Origin: Welwitschia mirabilis | Taxonomy: Eukaryota; Gnetophyta; Gnetopsida; Welwitschiales | NCBI GenBank assembly: GCA_051453625.1 | Contig: JBOZIK010000001.1 | Location: 23,274,546 to 23,327,466, forward strand | Reading direction: 5' to 3' | DNA length: 52,921 bases | Shown here: piece by piece, positions 32,696 through 43,044 of the stretch | Layout: each line of letters begins with the position of its first letter | Numbering within the stretch: position 1 is the stretch's first letter | Notes under the pieces: generated by a model | Databases searched by the model: none | The model's input: the letters and a program-made list of their open reading frames with translations, nothing else | Told to the model about the DNA's origin: nothing | Made by a program: the position numbers and the translations under genes

Positions 32696-35343
32696 TGTTA
32701 GATTATATTTTGCTAACTGATGTCAAACTAATGTTTTTTATGTAGCAAATTTTTTGTATCTTATGCAAAAACTTAACCACTTGCAGGCTATATGTTGAAG
32801 CCATGAATATCAAAGTCTAATCACTAAAAAATTGTTAAGTTCACTTAACCTCTTGAGGGGTCAATTAAACTTTCAAGGGATCAACCACACCTGGAGCATA
32901 CTCTCAGAATTGAATTGAATTTAAAGGGGTGATTGGATTTCTGAGGGATCAATTAGACCTATGATCCTAAGAGCCAGTATCCCTAAACTAAATGATAAGG
33001 AGTTAATAAGACTTATAAAGGGGTCAACCAGATTTGTTAACCTAAGAACAGTATCCTTGAACTAGGTGTTAAGGGATCGACCAAACCTATGATGATGTCA
33101 ACTAGATTTATGAACCTAAGATTAGTACTCCTAAACTGATTGTCAAGGAGTCGAATAGACCTTTAAAGGGTTCAACTAGACTTAAGCAATGTATAACCAA
33201 TATCCCTGAGCCAATCATTATGGGGTCGATTGGACACCTAAAGGAGTTGACCAAACCTAATGCTAAAAATTGGAAAGAATTTTATTAGGACAAGTAGGTG
33301 ACTGGATTTTATTACGGGTGACTAGACTGGAATTGACTAGACCCAGATGGGGTTGACTAGACATGAAGATATAAGAAATTAGGGTGTCCAAAATTTTAAT
33401 TAGGTAACCTGTGTAAGTCATGGCACCAGATGAGATCAACTGGACTTTTGAGGAGTCGACCAGACAAAATAGAACTAAAATTTTTTAGTCATTATGTATT
33501 CATCATGTAGCCATTGGATAGTTATTTTGTAGCCATTTATAGCTTTTGGAAGTGCCTTTCAAATGTAAGAAACCCTAAAATCCTTATAATATAAATATCC
33601 AAGAGATAGATGATTAGAAAATCCTTTGGAACCATTTTCAATTATGTTAATCTATTGAATCTAAGGAACAAGCATTATAATTTTGTAATATTCATTGTTG
33701 TATCTTGGCATTTGTACTTCTGACCAAGGAAGATCTACCATTTGTATCATCTCTACATTCAAAGTCAGATCTTATGCTTCANNNNNNNNNNNNNNNNNNN
33801 NNNNNNNNNNNNNNNNNNNNNNNNNNNNNNNNNNNNNNNNNNNNNNNNNNNNNNNNNNNNNNNNNNNNNNNNNNNNNNNNNGTATCCCTAAACTGAATGA
33901 TAAGGAGTTAATGAAACTTATGAAGGGGTCAACCAGATTTGTCGACCTAAGAACAATATCCCTGAACTAGGTGTTAAGGAGTTAACCAGACCTATGATGA
34001 TGTCGATTAGATTTGTAAACATGAGATTAGTACTCCTGAACTAATTGTCGAGGAGTCGAATAGACCTTTAAAGGATTCGATCAAACTTAAGCACTATATA
34101 GCCAATATCCCTGAGCCAATCATTATGGAGTTGATTGGACACCTAAAGGGGTCGAGTAGACCTAATGTAGAAAATTAGAATCAACTTTTATTAGGACTAG
34201 CAAGTGACCGGATAAAATTGTGGATGAACGAATGGGATTTGATTAGATCCTGAGGGGTTGATTAAACATGGAGTCATAAGAAACTGGGATGAATAAAAAG
34301 TTCACTTGGATAACTTGTGTAAGTCACAGTNNNNNNNNNNNNNNNNNNNNNNNNNNNNNNNNNNNNNNNNNNGAATGGAAATATAATTTTTTATCTATTA
34401 TGTATCCATTAACATCTATTTTCTAGTTATTTATAGCCATCAAAAGCACATTAACAATTGTAATAAACCCTAAAAGCCCTTGAATATAAATAGCTAAGAA
34501 AGAGATGATTAAAAGGAATTTTTCAATATTGATCAAAGGACTACATATTATGATATTTACTGTAGCATCTTGGCATTGTACTCTTGGCTAAGGATGATTT
34601 ATTATTTATTGTCTTTGTACATTCAAGGTCAGATCTAGTGCTTCATTTTTTGTATTATCTATAGAAGAATAACTCCATCAAAATAATTGTACCAAAGAAT
34701 GAGTGATATCTGTGCATCTTGGTATTACTTCATTACTATCTTACATTGTGAAAGGTTGAGACTTAGCCTACAAAAATCTGTTATAAGATTGAGACTTAAC
34801 CTGCAAAAGTTTGTTAAAATATTAAGACATAGCCTACAAAATTCTGTTGAAAAGGTTAAGACTTAGCCTATGAAAGTCCATGGAAAAGGTTGAGACTTAG
34901 CCTGCAAAAGTCTATTTGTAAATATTATAGGTGAAGCTATAATACCTAGAAGAGTAACAAAGATTTGGATTAAGCTTGATGATAAACTAATNNNNNNNNN
35001 NNNNNNNNNNNNNNNNNNNNNNNNNNNNNNNNNNNNNNNNNNNNNNNNNNNNNNNNNNNNNNNNNNNNNNNNNNNNNNNNNNNNNNNNNNNATCAAGCTT
35101 GGTAATAAACTAATCATTGAGAGTAGAGTAGGCGATTTCCCAAACCACTAAAAAATCTTGTGTGCATATACTTGATATTTTATGCTTTCTATTAGTTTTA
35201 TTACTTTAAATACTTTTAGTTTTTCTTTGTATGCATGAATTAATTAGTAAGTTACTTTTAGCAAGCTTTTGATATATCATGAGTTTATTTAGTTAATTTT
35301 TAAAGAACCTATTCATCCCCCCCCAGGATTCTCAATCCTATCA
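32696..35343 (+). repeat. 5' LTR of the Sirevirus-like element
   Basis: It starts TGTTAGATTATATTTTG and ends tcctatca directly before the PBS. Gaps lie at 33782-33881, 34331-34372 and 34992-35091. About 760-800 bp (from 32981) recurs after the first gap (from 33882), so the real LTR is nearer 1.6-1.8 kb. The LTR carries many degenerate GTCGACYRGAC words, often in pairs separated by a CTTTAAAGG-like spacer. Near its end gttgagacttagcctacaaaag recurs about five times with a 40-45 bp period. Confidence 0.88.
34745..34915 (+). repeat. Tandem 40-45-bp repeats near the LTR end
   Basis: Units containing gagacttagcctacaaaa recur about five times between 34745 and 34915. The same array, also degenerate, appears in the 3' LTR at about 44490-44620. 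Presence in both LTRs shows that it was there before insertion. Confidence 0.75.
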
Positions 35344-35360
35344 ATTAGTATTAGAGCTAA
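35344..35360 (+). other. Primer-binding site, initiator-Met tRNA type
   Basis: attagtattagagctaa follows the LTR CA and corresponds to ATTGGTATCAGAGC with two differences, one G-to-A and one C-to-T. Confidence 0.85.
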
Positions 35361-35409
35361 ATTAAATCCTTCTTTAGATTTTAACCAATATAAATTTTAA
35401 AACCATATA

Positions 35410-38400
35410 ATGTGTAATCCCTCTGATGGTTTTTTCACTGGTCATCCATCCATGTTTGATGGGTTAAACTATGCATACTAAAAAGTTAGAATGAGAATTT
35501 TTTTTAGATTCCTAAACACAGATATAGAAGAAGTTATCTATAAGGGTTATTCTGTGCCTATGTTATCAAAACCTAATGCCAACAGTAATACCGCTTTAGT
35601 TCCCAAATCCTGAGACCAATGGACTACTACTGACAAAGCTAAAGCCATCACAGATGCCTATGCTCCTAACTTGATATTTTGTATAGTCTGTATAGATGAG
35701 TTTAAACCTATAGTAAATTGTAATCATGCTAAAGAGGCTTGGGATATCCTTAAGGTAGAACATAAAAGGACTTCAATCGTAAAACAAGCTAAGCTGTAAA
35801 TGCTCATTTTTAGTTTTGAATACATCCACATAGATGAGGAAGAGACTTTACAAGAGTTCTTTATAANNNNNNNNNNNNNNNNNNNNNNNNNNNNNNNNNN
35901 NNNNNNNNNNNNNNNNNNNNNNNNNNNNNNNNNNNNNNNNNNNNNNNNNNNNNNNNNNNNNNNNNNAGTTGTTTTACTAGTCATCCATCCATGTTTAATG
36001 GGTTAAACTATGCATACTGAAAAGCTAGAATGAGAATTTTTCTTAGATTCCTAAACATAGATATAGAAGAAGTTATCTATAAGGGTTATTCTATGCCTAT
36101 GTTATCAAAAAATGATGCCAATGGTAATACCACTTTAGTTCCTAAATCCTGAGACCAATGGACTACTACTAACAAAGCTAAAGCCATCACAGATGCCCAT
36201 GCTCCTAATGTGATATTTTGTACAATCTGTGTAAATGAGTTTAAACCTATAGTAAATTGTAATCATGCTAAAGAGGCTTGGAATATCCTTAAGATAGAAC
36301 ATAAAAGGACTTTAATCGTAAAACAAGCTAAGCTTTAAATGCTCATTTTTAGATTTGAATACATCCATATAGATGAGGAGAAGACTTTACAAGAGTTCTT
36401 TATAAGACTCATAGATATTGTAAACTCTATGGTAAATCTTGGAGAATGGTTGGATGAAGGAAAAGTGGTTAGAAAAGTATTGATATCTCTACCAAAGAGA
36501 TTTAAACCAAAGATCACAACCATCGAGGAAAGTAAGAACATAAATGCAATGGCACTAGAAGAGCTACAAGGTAATTTACAAATCTATGAACTTAAATTTG
36601 CTAAAGATAAGAAGAAAAATATTACCTTGAAATGTGTGTAGGAAGAACACAGGTTTAAAAAGTTAGATGAAGGCTTAGATGATGATGAAGAAACTTCAAT
36701 TATAAAATAAATTAAGCTTCAAATTCTCATTTTTAGATTTGAAGACACCACATAGATGAGGAGGAGACTTTACAAGAGTTTTTTACAAGACTCACAAACA
36801 TTGTAAACTCTATGATAAGTCTTAGAGAACGATTAGATGAAGAAAAGATGGTTAGAAAGGTACTAAGATATTTACCAAAGAGATTTAAACCAAAAGTCAC
36901 AACCATCAAGGAAAGTAAGAACATAAATGTAATGGCACTAGAAGAGATACAAGTTAATTTACAAACCTATGAACTTAAATTCGCTAAAGANNNNNNNNNN
37001 NNNNNNNNNNNNNNNNNNNNNNNNNNNNNNNNNNNNNNNNNNNNNNNNNNNNNNNNNNNNNNNNNNNNNNNNNNNNNNNNNNNNNNNNNNTGAAGGAAAA
37101 GTGGTTAGAAAAGTATTGAGATCCCTACCAAAGAGATTTAAACCAAAGGTCACAACAATCGCGGAAAGTAAGAACATAAATGCAATGGCACTAGAAGAGC
37201 TACAAGGTAATTTACAAATCTATAAACTTAAATTTGCTAAAGATAAGAAGAAAAATATTTCCTTAAAATGTGTGCAGGAAGAACACAGATTTAAAAAGGT
37301 AGATGAAGGCTTAGATGATGATGATGAAACTTCAATTATAAAATAAGCTAAGCTTCAAATGCTCATTTCTAGATTTGAAGACATCCACATAGATAAGGAG
37401 GATACTTTACAAGAGTTTTTTTACAAGACTCGCAGACATTATAAACTTTATGATAAGTCTTGGAGAATGATTGGATGAAGAAAAGATGGTTAGAAAGGTA
37501 CTGATATCTTTATCAAAGAGATTTAAACCAAAGGTCACAACCATCGAGGAAAGTAAGAACATAAATGTAATGGAACTAGAAGAGATACAAGGTAATTTAC
37601 AAACCTATGAACTTAAATTCGCTAAAGATGAGATGAAATGTATTGCCTTAAAATGTGTGTAAGAAGAATACAAGTTTAAAAATTTAGATGAAGGCTTGGA
37701 TGATGATGAAGTGGCTCTCCTAGCTTGAAGATTTAGAAAGTTTTTACCTAGAATAAAAAATAAAGGTAAGTCAAGTAAAAGATTAAAAAGAAGTTATCTA
37801 AAATATAAGAAGGATCAATATAAAAGTAAAAAAATCCAATGCTACTCTTGTAAAGGATTTATTCATATGGCAAATGAGTGCTTCAATATTAAAAAAAAAG
37901 GAAATCAAATAATTCTTCTTTTGTTGCAACATGGGATAATGAAGATGAGGATAATAACAGTAGTTTAGGTCAAAAGTTAGGTAGATACAGAAGATTATCT
38001 TTTATGGCAATTGTACCATCACCTCAAAATGTACCTAGTACATTAAAGCTAGATTACTTAGACATAATTGATGAAGAATAAGATGAGCTAAAGGATACGT
38101 GTCATGAATTATATGAATAATGTGAAAACCTAGCAAAAAAAAAAATTATTTGAATAAAGTAGTAAAGTCCCTCACTAAAAAGAAGAAGGAAATAAAAACA
38201 AAGTATAATTTTCTCAAATCTGATAACTCTGATTTCTTATCTCAAGTAAAGAATCTATATTTATTTGTTAATAAATTCTCTGGTGGTACTTCTAAGTTAG
38301 AACAAATTCTTGAAGTTCAAAAACCTACTAAAGATAAATTAGGTATTAGCTTCATTTTTGAAAATCCATAAGAACAGATAAATAGGTAAGGTAAGTTTGC

Positions 38401-39250
38401 TTCTAGAGTTTCTTGTAATTTTTATGGAAAAATTAAACATTTAATGTTATTNNNNNNNNNNNNNNNNNNNNNNNNNNNNNNNNNNNNNNNNNNNNNNNNN
38501 NNNNNNNNNNNNNNNNNNNNNNNNNNNNNNNNNNNNNNNNNNNNNNNNNNNCATCTAAAATATAAGAAGGATCAAGATAAAAGTAAAAAAATCCAATGCT
38601 ACTCTTGCACAGGATTTATTCATATGGAAAATGAGTGCTCTAATATGAAAAAAAATATAGGAGATCAAAGAATTCTTCTTTTTTTGCAACATGGAATAAT
38701 GAAGATGAGGATGATAACAGTAGTTCAGGTCAAAAGTTAGGTAGATACAAAAGATTATCTTTTATGGCAATTGTGCCATCACCTCGAAATGTACCTAGTA
38801 CATTAAAGCTAGCTTACTTAGACATAATTGATGAAGAACAAGATGAGCTAAAGGATACAAGTCGTGAACTATATGAATAATGTGAAAGCTAGAAAAACAA
38901 ATAAACTATTTGAATAAAGTAGTAAAGTTCCTCACTAAAGAGAAAAAGGAAATAAAAATAAAGTATAATTTGTTCAAATCTGACAACTCCAATCTCTTAT
39001 CTCAGGTAAAGAATCTATATTTCTTTGTTAATAAATTCTTTGGTGGTTCTTCTAAGTTAGAACAGATGCTTGGAGTTAACAAAAACCTACTAAAGATAAA
39101 TTAGGTATTGGCTTCATTTTTGAAAATCCACAAGAATAGATAAATAGGTAATGTAAGTTTGCTTCTATAGTTTCTTGTAATTTTTGTGAAAAAATTGAAC
39201 ATTCAATGTTATTTTGCAATATTAAAAAATTAATCTTATTTTAAGATTTA
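35410..39250 (+). pseudogene. Sirevirus-like gag with a duplicated capsid module, zinc knuckle and coiled-coil tail (decayed)
   Basis: From the ATG at 35410 the frame reads FTGHPSMFDGLNYAY, stop, KVRMRIFF, matching PxFxGxNYxxWKxxM with a stop at the Trp. Next come HAKEAWDIL and then two capsid modules with EETLQEFF, KVVRKVL, LPKRFKPKVTTIEESKN, ALEELQGNLQ and YELKFAKD. The zinc knuckle is CYSCKGFIHMANEC (37840), CX2CX4HX4C complete. The Sirevirus-type tail follows: SFMAIVPSPQN, LKLDYLDIIDE, DELKDTCHELYE, a Lys-rich helix, and SKLEQILEVQKPTKDKLG. Gap duplications at 35867, 36991 and 38452 repeat parts. Some stops are copy-specific, so the family consensus was open at those codons. Confidence 0.9.
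36330..37733 (+). repeat. In-frame 384-bp tandem duplication inside gag (two modules, seen in two contigs)
   Basis: Module I starts at the word aagctt at 36330 and module II at the same word at 36714. The offset of 384 bp is exactly 128 codons. The junction reads ETSIIK followed by KLQILIFRFED, copying the upstream TSIVKQAKL context. After the gap 36991-37090 the end of module I (37091-37349) and module II (37350-37733) appear again with the same junction. Module I ends with KDKKKNITLKCV and module II with KDEMKCIALKCV. By eye the modules are about 85-90 percent identical. Confidence 0.88.
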
Positions 39251-39860
39251 ATGAATTCTTTGCCATTTAAATTTTTTTCTAAAAGAATTATATCACATAA
39301 GTCTAATAAGACTATGTGGGTAAGACCTAACAATCTAAGAAGTCTTTTAACACAGACAACTCTCAAAGGATTAAGTGCAAGCAGCTAGTACTTAGACAGT
39401 GGATGCTTAAGATACATAATGAAAGAAAGATCAAATTTTTAACACATAAGAAGTATTGATGGAGAAGATGTTACTTTTAAAAATAATCAAAAGGAAAAAA
39501 TAGAAGATATGCATTGAAAGAGGTAAGTTACCTAAACTTAATGATGTGTTATATATAAATAGCTTAAGGCATAACTTGTTAAGTATTAGTCAATTATGTG
39601 ACAAAGTCACAAAATAGTTTTTAAAAAATTGGAGTGTAAAATTATGCATAAGAAATTAAACATTGTTATTCTTACAACAAATCAAGTAAATAATTTTTAT
39701 AAAATAGATGCTCATGTAAATTTGTACAATGATCAGTTAAAGCATGTGAACTATAACATTAAAAATAGAAACATTGACTTAAATTTTATTAGATCTAAAT
39801 ATTTCCTAGAAAACACTGAGGTGAAACCCCCTTTCTACAACATTATTATTGATTAAAAAT
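39250..39860 (+). pseudogene. Sirevirus-like protease relic
   Basis: At 39389 the frame reads YLDSGCLRYIMKERSNF, then SIDGEDVTFKNNQKEKI, matching WYLDSGCSRHMTGDKSLF of Sirevirus protease. It continues with KLPKLNDVLYINSLRHNLL, SISQLCDKV and VILTTNQVNNFYKIDAHVN, the region just before integrase. The DSG triad is intact. After about 39860 coding similarity stops, and no integrase core word is found. Confidence 0.85.
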
Positions 39861-40275
39861 ATGAATTAAAGGTTAACTTGCCATCTTATGGCTGATTATA
39901 GGATATTCGATTAGATTTATGATTTAGTCGACTGGATGTGATCGGTGGACTAGCTTGAAAGCTTGATAGCTTGGACCTCTTCCTATACTATAGACTATGT
40001 CTTGATGGATTAATCAGAAATTCAATCGGTCAACTAGACTCGATAGATTATAGTATAGAAGTACCATTCATGAAACTAATTTCACTCTTCAAATCTCCCT
40101 ATTTCACCATCTTGATAAAAGAAAGAGGCGTCTGATTCTTTTTCATTATGTTATAGCCTTCTCTCTCTCTCTCACATAGATCTAGAGCTTTTTATTCTAG
40201 ATATAGATATTTACTCTTAGATCTAGTGATTTTATCTTATTTTTCTTACTTTCAAGATCTTGTAGAAAGGCTAAA
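39861..40275 (+). other. Spacer or leader before the extra ORF, with LTR-like motifs
   Basis: This stretch holds gtcgactggatgtgat, gatcggtggactag and gtcaactagactcgat, the same motif family as the LTRs, then a CT-rich run (ctctctctctctcaca, about 40160). It may be a second LTR-derived leader that serves the downstream ORF. No TATA box is clear. Confidence 0.5.
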
Positions 40276-41281
40276 ATGGCTATAAATTCTTTAGGAAGAT
40301 GAGTCAAGAAAACTTTAGCAAGAGATCCTACTATCTTCTACCAAGGAATATTTGAAGAAGATATTAAGAAGTTTTTAGAGAAGTTTAAAAAGAAGATTAT
40401 ATGTCAAGAATAGTATATGGCTACTTTAGAGCTTAGAGAGTTTAGAGAGGTGATTTAACTCTTGAAAAATTAGGATCTTAACTATTTCCTTGATATTTCG
40501 AGTTCTGCTTATCCTTTTCTTACTCATATTTTTTTATTACAATGTAACTTATGATTGTGATAGAACTCTTGAAATCCTTATTTTGGGAAAGAGGCTAAGG
40601 ATCACTACAAACTTCATTTTTAATCTTACTGATTTTCTTAAAGGTAACTATGAAGAGTTTTAGACTCTTTATGAAATTATAAAAGATAAGCTAGTAGTGA
40701 CAAGGAAGATCTATGGTAAGACTTATACTTGAAAACACACCATTTCCACTTCCTTGCTTACATCCAAATGCAATTTTCTTCATTTGATCTTTACTTATAA
40801 TTATCTACTGTTGGTGAGGCATCATGATGAAGCATCTAGCTATAGAGTATATCTGATGTATCTAGTAGGAATTGAGGATTCTATTGATGCTTTTGCCATC
40901 ATAGTGAAAAATATGGTCTCTCAGTTAGAATATCACAGGACTAGGGCCTTACCTCACTCTATGTTTATCATAAATTTGTATCATCGTTTTTGTGTACTTT
41001 TTCATCTTAAGCTTGAAAACATATAACCCATGGCATCCATTAGGCATGTAATGTTATCCTGCATGCACATCTTTATCCTTCCAAGAAGTCCTCAAAATCA
41101 CCCTCTCTGAAGGAAGCCTCTTTTGATGAGACTCTTTCATACCTGAGACGGATTGATTTATGTATCATACATATGAAGGAATCCCTCATACATATGAGTA
41201 TGACATTACTAATACTTCAACAAAAGCTACTAGCTCAGCACGCATGGGAAGAGATGAAGAAGAAGAAAAGGAGAAATCTAA
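40276..41281 (+). pseudogene. Extra 3' ORF of the Sirevirus-like element, unknown function
   Basis: From the ATG at 40276 the frame reads MAINSLGR, RDPTIFYQGIFEEDIKKFLE and SAYPFLTH. After a frameshift it reads GKRLRITTNF, LVVTRKIYGKTYT, STSLLTSKCNFLHLIFTYNY, EASSYRVYLMYLVGIEDSID, FAIIVKNMVSQLEYHRTRAL and LYHRFCVLFHLK. The C-terminus is acidic (Glu-rich) and ends at 41281. The middle resembles the plant retroelement proteins often labelled putative plant transposon protein, but I am not certain of the family. I see no catalytic motif and no membrane span. A second copy of the C-terminal part lies after the gap (42170-42453) with 36 bp more in the acidic tail. Confidence 0.6.
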
Positions 41282-41868
41282 TTAAAATGTTTCATTTGAC
41301 TTTTTTTTTGTTTTACTTATTTTCTTTTGTTCCCTCCTTTATCACTAATGTAAAAAGAAAGAGAATTAGTTATTGTTGCTTATGCTTTCAGATGTAGTAT
41401 GCACTTATTGAGCACTTTTACTTTATACTCCTTATGTTTAATGAAATACAAATGCAATTGTTTTATGCTATTCAATTTGTATTAAATCTATGTTTTAAAT
41501 TTTTTTAAGTTCAAATCACATTTTTATATGAACTTCAATTGTCTAATATGATAAATATTAAAGACTCAAATGTTCTTATCCTATATTGAAAATGAATTCT
41601 AAAATTGTCAATGATTAAAATGTTATATAGTTTATGATCAAATGTGCTTTTAATAAATGTTATTGTTCAAAATCATTTTGGCATTCTTCTTAACTCTCCA
41701 ATTGTGCACTTTAAATTATTTTTATTTTAGTACAAAATTAGACTTATTAAAATGTCTTAAATTGATTTTAAAAGGCTTAATAGTTTGTAAAGAATGATAA
41801 GCATTTTATGAAGGGTAGTTTTCTTAGTTTTTAAATATTTTTATAATTAAGTATTATTTGCTATTGTC

Positions 41869-41880
41869 AAAGGGGAAGTT
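41869..41880 (+). other. Polypurine tract, first version
   Basis: aaaggggaagtt lies directly before tgtcaaattatg, the LTR start in the left gap copy. Confidence 0.75.
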
Positions 41881-43032
41881 TGTCAAATTATGTTTTAACA
41901 ATTTATGTCAAACTAATATTTTCTATGTAGCAAATTTTGTATATCTTATGGTAAAAATATTAACCACTTGTAGATTAAATGCTAAAGCCATGAATGTGAA
42001 AATCTGATCACTAGAAACCTGTCAAGTTCACTTACCCTCTTGAGAAGTCGACCAGAATTTTAAGGGGTCNNNNNNNNNNNNNNNNNNNNNNNNNNNNNNN
42101 NNNNNNNNNNNNNNNNNNNNNNNNNNNNNNNNNNNNNNNNNNNNNNNNNNNNNNNNNNNNNNNNNNNNNCATTGGGCGTGCAATGTTATCCTACATGCAC
42201 ATCTTTGCCCTTCCAAGAAGTCCTCAAAATCACCCTCTCTGAAGGAAGCCTCTTTTGATGAGACTCTTTCATACCTGAGATGGATTGACTTCCATATCAT
42301 ACATATGAAGAAATCCCTCATAACAACTAAGTATGACATTGTTAATACTTTAACAAAAGCTACTAGCTCAGCACATATGGGAAGAAATAAAGAAGAAGAA
42401 GATTCAGAAGAAAATTCTAAACATGAAGAAGAAGAAAAAGAGGAATCTAATTAAAATGTTTCATTTGACTATTTTTTTTACTTGTTTTCTTTTATTCCCT
42501 CCTTTGTCATTGATGTAAAAAGAAAGAGAATTAGTTATTGTTGCTTATGCTTTCAGATGTAGTATGCACTTATTAAGCACTTTACTTTATACTGCTTATG
42601 TTTAATGAAATACAAATGTAATTGTTTTATGTTATCCAATTTGTGTTAATTCTATGTTTAAATTTTTTTTAAGTTTAAATCACATTTTTATATAAACTTC
42701 AATTATCTAGTATGCTGAATATTAAAGACTCAAATGTTATTATCCTATATTGAAAATGAATTCTAAAATTGTCAATGATTAAAATGTTAAATAGTTTATG
42801 ATCAAATGTTCTTTTAATAAATGTTATTGTTCAAAATCATTTTGGCATTCTTCTTAACTATCCAATTGCGCACTTTAAATTATTTTTATTTTAGTACAAA
42901 ATTAGACTTATTAAAATGTCTTAAATTGATTTTAAGAAGCTTAATAGTTTGTAAAGAATGATAAGCATTTTGTGAAGGGTAGTTTTCTTAGTTTTTAAAT
43001 ATTTTTACAATTAAGTATTATTTGCTATTGTC

Positions 43033-43044
43033 AAATGGGAAGTT
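43033..43044 (+). other. Polypurine tract, second version
   Basis: aaatgggaagtt lies directly before tgttaaattatg, the start of the 3' LTR. Compared with the other version one G has become T. Confidence 0.75.

Noticed and set aside
41881-43044. An additional solo LTR start at 41881
   Set aside because: It is the left copy of a gap-flanking duplication that includes the polypurine tract and the LTR start, so it was not counted as another LTR.
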